NCBI GenBank assembly: GCA_045645205.1
Contig: JAZRIJ010000050.1
Span: 1 to 36,825, forward strand
From: RGIG1995 sp045645205
GTDB lineage: Bacteria; Bacillota; Clostridia; Oscillospirales; CAG-272
DNA: 36,825 nucleotides
Direction of reading: 5' to 3'
In this document: piece after piece, positions 1 to 7,170 of the stretch
How positions within the stretch are numbered: the stretch's first letter is position 1
Layout: every line of letters starts with the position of its first letter
Notes under the pieces: model-generated
Seen by the model: only the letters and a program-made list of their open reading frames with translations
Database searches by the model: none
What the model was told of the DNA's origin: nothing
Position numbers and translations under genes: made by a program

Positions 1-31
1 CCAACCACGCAGTGTTTAGCTAAACTAAATC

Positions 32-62
32 GAGGGTATGTTTTTGGAAAAAACATACCCTC
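32..62. repeat. 14-bp perfect hairpin at left edge
   Basis: Bases 32-45 (GAGGGTATGTTTTT) pair perfectly with 49-62 across a three-base loop. There is no T-run after either arm, so it is not a textbook terminator, although it may end a transcript that enters from outside the window. No gene overlaps it. It is the first of several strong hairpins in 1-240. Confidence 0.6.
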
Positions 63-100
63 TTATGTTACAAAGTGGATTGGGTTTGTAGGGTAACGCA

Positions 101-238
101 GTTGAAAAATAGTCCGGTGGACTGTTTTTCAACAAGGCTTAACTGAAATAAGGAGAAATGGAAGCGAGTTGCGGAAGCAACGAGCGCCCATTTCGACCAA
201 TGTTTCAGGAAGGGCAGCGCTGGTTCAAGTCCGCCCTT
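101..238 (+). other. Series of stem-loops with a tRNA T-arm-like stretch
   Basis: Three structures follow each other. A 15-bp stem (101-115 with 119-133, one G-U pair) has a GGT loop. A nested stem follows: CTGAAA 143-148 with TTTCAG 203-208, GAAATGG 155-161 with CCATTTC 188-194, and GTTGC 168-172 with GCAAC 177-181. A third stem pairs AAGGGC 210-215 with GCCCTT 233-238 and encloses GGTTCAAGTCC (222-232), which has the form of a tRNA T-arm. The flanking bases do not make a proper T-stem or acceptor stem, so this is not an intact tRNA. It could be a structured RNA or a degraded tRNA end used as an attachment site by the adjacent island. The region 239-408 has no credible gene. Confidence 0.4.
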
Positions 239-408
239 ACTCATTTCACATTATTTAAACTTTTTTGACTCAATTGGGGCTGTTTTATGCAGCCTCTTTT
301 TTCTTGCCTGCTACGCAGTTTTTATGGATGTGTTACGCAGTTTGCTACGCAGGGAAAGCATTTAGCTTGAAAAAATGTAACGTTTATGTAAATAAAACAA
401 AAAAAACA

Positions 409-437
409 TTGACACACGTGTTAATACGTGTTACAAT
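409..437 (+). promoter_or_regulatory. hicA promoter with overlapping direct-repeat operator
   Basis: TTGACA (409-414) and TACAAT (432-437) are separated by exactly 17 bases. The spacer holds two direct copies of ACGTGTTA (416-423 and 426-433), the first inside the palindrome CACGTG, so a repressor bound there would block RNA polymerase. HicB antitoxins of the RHH or HTH type autorepress from such sites, which makes HicB the likely binder; that last step is inference. Confidence 0.8.
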
Positions 438-495
438 GTTTTTGAAGTGAATTTGGCAAAAATTTTTTGCAATATTATTGAAAGGGGTGGTGCCT

Positions 496-690
496 ATGCC
501 GATGAAACCGAAAGAAATGATTAAGCTATTGCAAAGTTTTGGCTTTATTGAAGTATCACAAAATGGTTCTCACAAAAAGATGTTTAATAAAGAAACTAAT
601 ACAACTATTATAGTTCCAGTACATAGCAAGGAGTTAAAAAAAGGAACAGAACAAGCCATATTGAAACAAGCAGGAATAAAAAAAGATTAA
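496..690 (+). CDS. hicA: HicA family toxin (mRNA interferase)
   Basis: This 64-residue protein matches the HicA family, a compact dsRBD-like fold that cleaves mRNA in the cytoplasm when not bound by HicB. The N-terminal MKPKEMIKLLQSFGF helix, the NGSHKKM stretch with the catalytic-type His at residue 26, and the beta-strand TTIIVPVHSKELKKGT are the expected landmarks, and the length is normal. I chose ATG 496 because AAGGGGTGG lies six bases upstream; an in-frame TTG at 478 lacks such a site. The gene sits 59 bases downstream of a strong promoter with an operator in its spacer. The partner antitoxin follows after an unusually long 202-base gap rather than overlapping. Confidence 0.9.
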   Translation: MPMKPKEMIKLLQSFGFIEVSQNGSHKKMFNKETNTTIIVPVHSKELKKGTEQAILKQAGIKKD

Positions 691-782
691 AAACTATAAT
701 ATTAAAATTTGAAAATTAAAAAAGTTATTATTGAAATTTATTAATGATATTAAAAATGATTTAGAGTACAATTGGTTTTAGG

Positions 783-844
783 TGTGGTTTGTAATAATTG
801 ATTCGCAAACCGCATAATCTAAAAACATATTAGAACTATATGTT
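783..844 (+). other. Two stem-loops in the hicA-hicB gap
   Basis: TGTGGTTTG (783-791) pairs with CAAACCGCA (806-814) with one G-U pair, and AACATAT (824-830) pairs with ATATGTT (838-844). Neither has a T-run like a terminator. They lie between toxin and antitoxin genes that usually touch, so they could cause partial termination, processing or altered translation of hicB. I see no separate promoter of good quality here. Confidence 0.45.
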
Positions 845-892
845 TATTAGTAAAACTAAATATTTATGAAATGATTAAGATTGGAGAGAAAA

Positions 893-1291
893 ATGAATAT
901 AACTTATTACTATCCTGCCGTTTTCACAAAAGAAGAGGTTGGTTTTTCTGTTAGTTTTCCAGATTTACCTGGATGTTATACTGAAGGTGATTCTATTGAT
1001 GAAGCTTATAAAATGTCTATAGATGCAATTGGTTTATACGCACAAAATGAAGATAATAATTTTGTTTTTCCCAAACCTAGTGCGCCCACTGATATTATAT
1101 TAGATAAAAATGAATCTGTAGTGCTTATTAAATTTAATTTAGTAGAATATCTGAAAAACACAAGTGATAAAGCTGTTAAAAAAACATTAACTATTCCTTC
1201 ATGGCTTAATAATTTAGCTGAACGAAATAATGTGAATTTTTCCAATGTATTGCAAAATGCTCTTATTGATATTTTGAATGTTAATAATTAA
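893..1291 (+). CDS. hicB: HicB family antitoxin
   Basis: This 132-residue protein neutralises HicA and probably represses the hic promoter. Residues 1-70 have the HicB partial RNase H-like fold with the family signature GFSVSFPDLPGCYTEGDS followed by DEAYKMSIDAIGLY. Residues about 98-132 (KKTLTIPSWLNNLAERNNVN and onward) form a ribbon-helix-helix DNA-binding tail, which fits autoregulation. ATG 893 is preceded by GGAGAG at five to ten bases; the in-frame TTG at 881 overlaps that site and is rejected. It is followed by a strong terminator, so hicA-hicB forms a closed bicistronic unit. The antitoxin is second in order, as is usual for HicAB. Confidence 0.9.
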   Translation: MNITYYYPAVFTKEEVGFSVSFPDLPGCYTEGDSIDEAYKMSIDAIGLYAQNEDNNFVFPKPSAPTDIILDKNESVVLIKFNLVEYLKNTSDKAVKKTLTIPSWLNNLAERNNVNFSNVLQNALIDILNVNN

Positions 1292-1316
1292 TACAACAAT
1301 TAAGCTACTTTATTCT

Positions 1317-1356
1317 GAAAGGGTGCTCTGTTTTATTTTTCAGAGCACCCTTTTAT
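1317..1356 (+). terminator. Terminator after hicB
   Basis: AAGGGTGCTCTG (1319-1330) pairs perfectly with CAGAGCACCCTT (1341-1352), followed by TTTATTC. It ends the hicAB transcript and also faces the convergent minus-strand gene that ends at 1391. Confidence 0.85.
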
Positions 1357-1390
1357 TCATTCTATAAGCTTAACTTTTTTGATTCAATTA

Positions 1391-3055
1391 TTACCCTTCT
1401 CCTTTGATAATGGTTTTGTCGATTCGACTTTCCCAATCAATAGAACAATTGTTAACACCATATATAGCTTGCTCGTTAGTAAAACCGTGTTTTGTTATCT
1501 CATTAATCATTTGCTCTTTATAAATTCTGTGCCCCTCATAATTATAGTTGTCATCAAAAATATAATAATCTAAATATTCAGCATATTTTACAGCTGCATC
1601 ATACCAATTTACACCACAATTATTCACCGCATACAACAACTCGAATTCTTGAAAGTTTAACGTCCAATCAAACAAAGAAGTTATGTCGTATGGTGTAAAA
1701 GTGCTATTAGGATTGTTTTGAACATAATTTTTTGCAGTTTGTAGTGCATGTTCTCCCCAATTTATATTTGCATTGTTAATAGCGTACTCAGCTTCACTTT
1801 CTGAAAAAACTTCAAAGTCATTGTAAACAGAAGGAATGGTAAGACATTCTTTTATGTTCTGTCTATTTGTTGGGAAATACATTTGTGCTCGTTTTTCGGC
1901 TTCGACCACTGCCTCTTGGCTTCGATCAACAGGTTGTATCAGAACGAATGGTGGTACATCTTCTACGGGGGATTCTGTTTCGTCAGGCAGGGGGGGAGTT
2001 GTTTCTGGAGGGGGAGGTTCTTGGAATGAGGGTTCTTCAGGGGGAGTTTCTGGAGGGAGGTTTTGATTCCCATCCTCAAGCCTAATCAATTCGTCAACAA
2101 TAAGCGTTAATAACTCTTGTTGATATGATGCCTTGAGGCTGTCCGAAACTCTAATTACTACCGTGCCACAAACAACTCTTGCGCCCGGGCTTTTGACAGT
2201 GCCTTCTTGGGATTTAAGCTCGTTTGCCCTGCGTTCCGCATCTTCCTCGGTTCTATATACCTCAATGCATCCCCCGGCTGGATTTCCAACCTGATTTAAA
2301 GTTAACGAGCCACTTTCTAACCCATAGTGTTCTACGTCTTTGTGACGAAAAACAACTTTTACAGTATACCAACCCGCCTTGCCAATGTAGTTTTCCGGAT
2401 CGTTATCCTCAGTTAAAGAAATAACATCCGTCATTCCTGCTTGGTTCCTGATGTTTGTTATTCTTTCTAATACAAAGGATTCGCTTGGACAAGTTACTTG
2501 CTTCATTTGCTTTATGCTTTTTTCTAAAACATTTTTTGCTTCATCAATTGTAGAAAGCACTTCTGAGTAATCTGGAATTTTCATCAATCCAACAATGGTT
2601 GTAAGGCTTGAAGAATAATCCTTTGTTTTTTCAACGGCTTGTTTAATAGATTTGGTTTGAAATATATTGAAATCAGTTGGCACTTTTAATGCTTTATCCT
2701 CCCATTTGGGAATAGTTATTGTAGCAATTTTACCTTTGTTAATTGCCGCGTTAGCATTGGTAATAGTGTCGGGATCGTATGGCTTCTCTCCAAATGAAAC
2801 AATCTCTTGTAAACTATTAATAGCACTCTTTAGTTTTTCATTTTCTTGATTAATCTGTTCAACCTTAGTACTATATTCAGAAACAACTCTGTTATAATCA
2901 CTGAAAGCATCTTTATACAATACTATTGCTTCATTATAGGTGGGCTTTAACGCCATAAAATATAATAATGTCATAGCGAGCGTTATTGATAAAACTACCA
3001 CAATTATCAAGACCCAAAATTTGACTTTCTTTTGTTTTTTTGAAGCTGTAATCAT
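1391..3055 (-). CDS. Membrane-anchored protein with C-terminal Ltp-type repeats
   Basis: The 554-residue protein has a short basic cytoplasmic start, one membrane segment (about 13-35), a coiled-coil-prone stretch (40-90), an uncharacterised extracellular middle domain (about 90-325), a Pro/Glu-rich linker (about 330-370) and a repeat region (about 415-550). The last region holds three copies of a motif Y-[AG]-[IV]-N-N-[AC]-x-[IV]-[ND]-W (YAINNANINW, YAVNNCGVNW, YGVNNCSIDW), which matches the Ltp domain family. Ltp of Streptococcus phage TP-J34 is a lipoprotein that blocks phage DNA injection; other family members are only described as surface proteins. Here a transmembrane anchor replaces the lipobox. 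GGAG stands nine bases before ATG and the gene has its own promoter. A role in phage exclusion is inference. Confidence 0.7.
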   Translation of the reverse strand: MITASKKQKKVKFWVLIIVVVLSITLAMTLLYFMALKPTYNEAIVLYKDAFSDYNRVVSEYSTKVEQINQENEKLKSAINSLQEIVSFGEKPYDPDTITNANAAINKGKIATITIPKWEDKALKVPTDFNIFQTKSIKQAVEKTKDYSSSLTTIVGLMKIPDYSEVLSTIDEAKNVLEKSIKQMKQVTCPSESFVLERITNIRNQAGMTDVISLTEDNDPENYIGKAGWYTVKVVFRHKDVEHYGLESGSLTLNQVGNPAGGCIEVYRTEEDAERRANELKSQEGTVKSPGARVVCGTVVIRVSDSLKASYQQELLTLIVDELIRLEDGNQNLPPETPPEEPSFQEPPPPETTPPLPDETESPVEDVPPFVLIQPVDRSQEAVVEAEKRAQMYFPTNRQNIKECLTIPSVYNDFEVFSESEAEYAINNANINWGEHALQTAKNYVQNNPNSTFTPYDITSLFDWTLNFQEFELLYAVNNCGVNWYDAAVKYAEYLDYYIFDDNYNYEGHRIYKEQMINEITKHGFTNEQAIYGVNNCSIDWESRIDKTIIKGEG

Positions 3056-3102
3056 TTTCTGTTACTCCTAATTTGGTATAATGTTTTTGTGTTTATATGC
3101 AT

Positions 3103-3131
3103 ACTATAATCAACCAGTTTATTGGCTACAA
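3103..3131 (-). promoter_or_regulatory. Promoter of the Ltp-repeat protein gene
   Basis: On the minus strand TTGTAG (3131-3126) and TATAGT (3108-3103) are 17 bases apart, about 48 bases before the start codon. The rest of 3132-3315 is AT-rich and I see no gene in it; a 61-codon open frame there has no ribosome binding site or family resemblance. Confidence 0.5.
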
Positions 3132-3315
3132 TTGTATCATATATGGGGAAATGTGTAAATATAGGTTGATTTGCTTGGTGAGAACATAAGGTAATTATGA
3201 TATAAAGCATAGTAATAATTATAACTTGCAAACTCACGCTATCCCCTAATACTAATTTGCGAATAACTTAACTAATGTTATAATTATTTAGCTACTTATT
3301 AGGAGAATATTATAT

Positions 3316-4356
3316 TTACTTCGTGTCATCCCAAAGCAAAAAATCTATGCCGAATTCATCGTCGTTGAACCAGTGAATCTCAATTTCAAAAACCTTTTTG
3401 GGTTCAACAACACGCCTAATGCTAGGCAATAACAATTCAATTGGAACTAAACCGTTAGCCATAAACATTATTACATATTTACTTGTATTGGAACGAAGAG
3501 AGTGCCTGACTCCCATTTTTTTATTTTTGGCCTCTATTTTAGTGTTTTCTAACAAGTCCCAAAATTCAGCTATTTCATATCTATGAAAATGTGCAAGAAA
3601 TAATAGAACCTCATAACATCCAGTTTGTGATGATCTGTTTACTGTTCGTTCTGGTAAAAGATGAAGAAAATTCCTAAAATACTGTATTACCAGTTTTTGT
3701 TTTTCTGCTTCTTTCATCCCATATTTTTCAGCCAAAAAGTGATGCACTAGTGATTCGTTTATTTGTGGGTTTGTAAGAACCATTTCATTATTATGACCAT
3801 TAAGAATCATAATATTGATGTCACCGTGTTCTTCATATATTATTTTTCTATATTCAAGATATTCAACTATTTCGATAGGTGTAACCAAAACACGACACAT
3901 TTCACAATAATCAGAAAAGGACATACAATTTATATTTATGCCAGTATCAGAATGTCTCGTTAATAAATGAGGATAATCTCCTATTTGACTATTTTCAAAA
4001 ACAATTAATGGGATTACTTCAGCATTAGGCTGTAGAGTTATAGCTTGACCACGTTTGTTACGAAAATTTGGAAGTGTACCAGATGAAATAAACTGCAATG
4101 TTTCCTTGACTTGTCCTTTTGCAATTTTACATTTCTTTTGAAGCCATTTACTTTCGAGAATGGAATTACCAGTTTTATCTTCAGCATTTCGAGATTTGAG
4201 CTGAATTGCAATAATAATATTACCAAGATTAATAAGTAAATCAGCCACTTCCATTTCTGTGGAACCTTCGGGGGTAAATTTCAATTCATCAATCACAAGT
4301 TCCTTAAAGAAATAATCTTCTGAAAAGGCGCTCAATAGCTGTTCAGATTTATTCAA
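3316..4356 (-). CDS. Orphan protein with a PD-(D/E)XK-like N-terminal signature
   Basis: This 346-residue soluble protein is not one I can name. Its first 60 residues show the order of a PD-(D/E)XK nuclease core: Glu19 in a leading helix, then EVADLLI with Asp39, a hydrophobic strand, and IIAIQLKSR with Gln52-x-Lys54. Gln in place of the usual Glu occurs in Mrr-like members of that superfamily. The remainder (about 60-346) has no motif I recognise; it ends in a very acidic segment (HWFNDDEFGIDFLLWDD). TTG 4356 is the start, eight bases after AGGAG. It is a single-gene unit with its own promoter, next to HicAB, the Ltp-repeat protein and integrase scars, so a defence role is plausible. Nuclease activity is inferred, not shown. 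Confidence 0.55.
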   Translation of the reverse strand: MNKSEQLLSAFSEDYFFKELVIDELKFTPEGSTEMEVADLLINLGNIIIAIQLKSRNAEDKTGNSILESKWLQKKCKIAKGQVKETLQFISSGTLPNFRNKRGQAITLQPNAEVIPLIVFENSQIGDYPHLLTRHSDTGININCMSFSDYCEMCRVLVTPIEIVEYLEYRKIIYEEHGDINIMILNGHNNEMVLTNPQINESLVHHFLAEKYGMKEAEKQKLVIQYFRNFLHLLPERTVNRSSQTGCYEVLLFLAHFHRYEIAEFWDLLENTKIEAKNKKMGVRHSLRSNTSKYVIMFMANGLVPIELLLPSIRRVVEPKKVFEIEIHWFNDDEFGIDFLLWDDTK

Positions 4357-4401
4357 ATTATTATCTCCTAAACATAGTCTAATTGTATTTACTATGCTTT
4401 T

Positions 4402-4430
4402 ATTATATCACAAGACAAAGCTACTTTCAA
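4402..4430 (-). promoter_or_regulatory. Promoter of the nuclease-like gene
   Basis: Reading the minus strand, TTGAAA (4430-4425) and a perfect TATAAT (4407-4402) are spaced by 17 bases, 45 bases before the TTG start at 4356. Confidence 0.7.
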
Positions 4431-4556
4431 CAGTTTTTTGCATATAAAAATATTGCATTTTATTGCAACTTTTCCGCAAACAACATCCTCGCCTTATTCG
4501 CAAACGTGCAACTCCGCGTTACAATTATCCTACTGAACTTTTATGAGGATAATTAT

Positions 4557-4661
4557 ATGAGATCAACACTTGAAGAACTATTCTACGGCAACATTTGCCC
4601 CAATACCGATTGCAGAAGCCACAATGCTTCATCGTTTTCAACGGCAATTACTTCATCATAA
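4557..4661 (+). pseudogene. Truncated DUF6809-type gene start
   Basis: ATG 4557, preceded by TGAGGA, encodes MRSTLEELFYGNICPNTDCR, which is the characteristic N-terminus of DUF6809 proteins carried by integrative elements of Clostridia. After about 22 residues the frame leaves the family and stops at 4661, whereas full members are about 80-90 residues. It overlaps, on the opposite strand, the decayed 3' part of an integrase fragment. I read this as a deletion scar left by a mobile element. Confidence 0.55.
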
Positions 4662-4689
4662 ATATTTGTGTTCAGCACATCGGGATTGT

Positions 4690-4810
4690 TCGGCGAGGGA
4701 AACATCCACCGAGAGCTCAGCGTCTCCTTATACTTTCTCAGCACCTCCACCAGAGACGGCGGCAGTACCACCGTGTGGATCGAGCTTTTTGTTTTCGGCA
4801 CGGATACTAA
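4690..4810 (-). pseudogene. Fragment of a phage-type (tyrosine recombinase) integrase
   Basis: The minus-strand frame reads VPKTKSSIHTVVLPPSLVEV and then RKYKETLSSRWMFPSP, a segment found just inside the catalytic domain of Tn916/phage-type integrases of Clostridia (PKTKSSxRTVxLP...SRWMFPSP). It covers about 40 residues of a protein of about 380; the upstream DNA-binding domains and the downstream catalytic R-H-R-Y residues are missing. Below 4690 the open frame continues to 4583 with no family match. This is the clearest evidence that a mobile element once occupied the island. Confidence 0.65.
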
Positions 4811-4932
4811 AACAATTAGAAACAGTCCTTTTTACCCAACTTCGTAAAATTAACTCTGATTAAAAATTGTTTTCATATTTTTAAGGATGTTTGCATTTTT
4901 ATTAAATTTCTTGTTATAATTTCTGCTTTCAG

Positions 4933-4987
4933 TTGACATGTATTAAAGTTTTGGTTATAATAGTTGCAAAAGAAACTGTTGCCAACA
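4933..4987 (+). promoter_or_regulatory. Promoter and likely MarR operator
   Basis: TTGACA (4933-4938) and TATAAT (4956-4961) are separated by 17 bases. Immediately downstream lies the perfect palindrome TGTTG-C-CAACA (4977-4987), with a further GTTGC at 4963-4967. A repressor bound here would sit at about +10, which fits autoregulation by the MarR protein encoded next. Confidence 0.75.
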
Positions 4988-5014
4988 CAACTATTAAGTT
5001 TTAAGAGGTATATT

Positions 5015-5455
5015 ATGTCGAAATTCATGAAAATGCTGAACAACATTAGCCGTTCACAAGCGATTTATAGACACAGCAGGGTTTCAGCAAACGATCTGCA
5101 AAGCGGTCATTACGCCTATGCTTTGGCTATATGCCGTGAACCCGGTCGTTCTCAAGAAGAACTTGCAAAAGAACTTTGCGTTAACAAAAGCACTGTAGCA
5201 AGAAACCTTAATTATCTTGAGGAGAAAGGATACATTTCCAGACAACCTCTGCCAAATAATAAACGGCAATTTTCAGTCTCCCCCACTGAGAAAATGCTTG
5301 CCGTACTTCCCGAGATAAAGACAGCCTCAATTGAATGGATGACGCTTTTATCCGAGGAAATACCGCAAGATGAACTTGATATATTTGATTCAGTGTTAAG
5401 ACGTATGCAGGCAAAAGCAAGAAAAATTATTGAGAAACAAGAGGATAACAAATGA
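5015..5455 (+). CDS. MarR family transcriptional regulator
   Basis: This 146-residue protein is a winged-helix repressor of the MarR family. The core is at about 36-100: EPGRSQEELAKELCVNKSTV is the helix-turn-helix, followed by ARNLNYLEEKGYISR and the wing (PNNKRQFSVSPTEK); flanking helices form the dimer interface. ATG 5015 follows AAGAGG by eight bases; the longer frame from 4964 begins inside the promoter and is rejected. It is the first gene of an operon and its TGA overlaps the ATG of the ABC transporter by four bases, so it most likely controls that exporter in response to a ligand. The ligand cannot be read from the sequence. Confidence 0.9.
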   Translation: MSKFMKMLNNISRSQAIYRHSRVSANDLQSGHYAYALAICREPGRSQEELAKELCVNKSTVARNLNYLEEKGYISRQPLPNNKRQFSVSPTEKMLAVLPEIKTASIEWMTLLSEEIPQDELDIFDSVLRRMQAKARKIIEKQEDNK

Positions 5456-7170
5456 AGTGGGTATTTACATATTTAAAGCCGTTAGTTTCAAGAATATCAG
5501 CAGGAATTACAATCAAAATTATTGGTACTGTGGCAGAATTAATAATTCCTTTTTTGCTTACCTATATACTTGAAAATGTAATAGAAACCAACCAAATTGA
5601 AAAAATTCTATTTTTTGGAATTATTATGACAGTTTGCGCTGTTGTTGCTTGTCTTGGCAATATTATTGCCAACAGGATGGCGGCAAAAACAACAATGCTA
5701 TTCTCTACCCGTATGAGAAAGGAGCTATTTTCAAAAACCCTTCATCTTTCGGCAAGAAGTACTGACCGTTTTACCATTCCATCGCTTGAATCGAGGATCA
5801 CATCCGACACCTACAACATACAGAATTTTATTGGTATGATGCAACGAATGGGTATCCGTGCGCCGATTCTACTGCTCGGCGGAAGTATTATCACGTTAGT
5901 TATGGACAAAAAGCTTGCCCTTGTTATGATTGCCACCTTACCCTTTATCTTTATTGTGGTTTACAGTATTTCACGTATGGGCGTACCTCTTTACTCCAAA
6001 GTTCAGCAATCTGTGGACGGAATGGTAAGAGTTGTTCGTGAGGATGCGCAAGGAATTCGCGTTATCAAAGCTCTCTCAAAGGTGGATTACGAGAACGCAC
6101 GTTACGACAAAGCAAATATGACACTCAAGCATAATGAAACCAAAGCGGGAATCATTATGGGTATAGTAAACCCCATTATGACCTTGCTTATGAATATAGG
6201 TATAGTCTCAGTCATTGCAACCAGTGCCTATTTTGTAGCAAATAATACCTCTTCCGCAACAACGGTAATTGCGTTTATGCAATATTTTACACTGATATCC
6301 ATGGCGATGATGTCGCTTTCGAGAATGTTTGTTATGTATACCAAGTGCGCTGCCTCTGCCAAACGAATTTCACAGATAATGGAACAGAATAGCGAACTCG
6401 AAATCATACAAGATGACGGAAAAGGTGATACATCATTTCATGTTTCCTTTGAAAATGTAACGTTTTCATATCTTGGAAAAGAAAATAATATAAAGAATGT
6501 TTCCTTTTCCTTAAAGAGAAGTGAAACACTTGGTATTATAGGTGCTACGGGAAGCGGAAAATCAACACTTTTGCGCCTTCTTATGCGGTTTTACGATACA
6601 AACTCCGGCATAATCCGTATTAATGGCAAAGATGTACGCTCTTATACTCACCAGGAGCTTACCTCAATGTTTGGCGTAGTATTTCAAAATGACTTTATTT
6701 ATGCAGATTCCATAGAAGAAAACATTCGTTTTGGCCGTGATATTTCAAGTAAGGATATTGTAAATGCGGCAAAGACCGCCCAGGCACACGATTTCATAAC
6801 CGCCTTTTCAGATGGGTACTCTCACGGTGTAACCACCGGAGGAACAAACCTCTCGGGTGGACAACGCCAACGTGTGCTGATATCCCGCGCGATAGCGGGG
6901 CGTCCCGAAATACTGATACTTGACGATTCATCCTCGGCTCTTGACTATAAGACCGATGCCAATCTGCGTGGGGCTCTTGCGGAAGCTCTTCCCGATTCTA
7001 CTGTTATAACCGTAGCCCAAAGAGTAAGCTCGGTTAAAAACTGCGATCTCATACTCGTCATTGATAATGGCGCTATTATCGGTTGCGGTAAACACGAAGA
7101 GCTTATGAAAAATTGTGCAGAATACAAGGAAATAAGCAATTCGCAGATGGGAGGTGCTTTTCTTGACTGA
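5452..7170 (+). CDS. ABC exporter half-transporter, degenerate-site subunit
   Basis: The 572-residue protein has six membrane segments (about 1-310) and one nucleotide-binding domain. Walker A is GATGSGKST (364-372) and the signature LSGGQRQR (467-474) is intact. The Walker B block ends ILDD, so the catalytic Glu is replaced by Asp492, and the switch His is replaced by Gln523 (VAQR). This is the pattern of the non-catalytic subunit in heterodimeric multidrug exporters such as BmrCD, LmrCD and TM287/288. Its intact signature would complete the active site of the partner encoded next. It overlaps both neighbours, which implies translational coupling. It probably exports drugs or peptides across the cytoplasmic membrane; the substrate is unknown. 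Confidence 0.92.
   Translation: MKWVFTYLKPLVSRISAGITIKIIGTVAELIIPFLLTYILENVIETNQIEKILFFGIIMTVCAVVACLGNIIANRMAAKTTMLFSTRMRKELFSKTLHLSARSTDRFTIPSLESRITSDTYNIQNFIGMMQRMGIRAPILLLGGSIITLVMDKKLALVMIATLPFIFIVVYSISRMGVPLYSKVQQSVDGMVRVVREDAQGIRVIKALSKVDYENARYDKANMTLKHNETKAGIIMGIVNPIMTLLMNIGIVSVIATSAYFVANNTSSATTVIAFMQYFTLISMAMMSLSRMFVMYTKCAASAKRISQIMEQNSELEIIQDDGKGDTSFHVSFENVTFSYLGKENNIKNVSFSLKRSETLGIIGATGSGKSTLLRLLMRFYDTNSGIIRINGKDVRSYTHQELTSMFGVVFQNDFIYADSIEENIRFGRDISSKDIVNAAKTAQAHDFITAFSDGYSHGVTTGGTNLSGGQRQRVLISRAIAGRPEILILDDSSSALDYKTDANLRGALAEALPDSTVITVAQRVSSVKNCDLILVIDNGAIIGCGKHEELMKNCAEYKEISNSQMGGAFLD

Noticed and set aside
222..246. Possible tRNA gene 3' end
   Set aside because: GGTTCAAGTCC fits a T-loop, but the T-stem has a mismatch and no acceptor, D or anticodon arms can be built from the upstream bases.
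265..450. 61-codon open frame upstream of hicA
   Set aside because: No ribosome binding site, composed mostly of the ACGCAG repeats and the hicA promoter region, and no family resemblance.
3052..3237. Minus-strand frame of 61 codons with hydrophobic start
   Set aside because: It overlaps the promoter of the Ltp-repeat gene and has no ribosome binding site.
4583..4692. Continuation of the integrase frame to 4583
   Set aside because: After the FPSP block the residues no longer resemble an integrase; the open frame is an accident of the junction.
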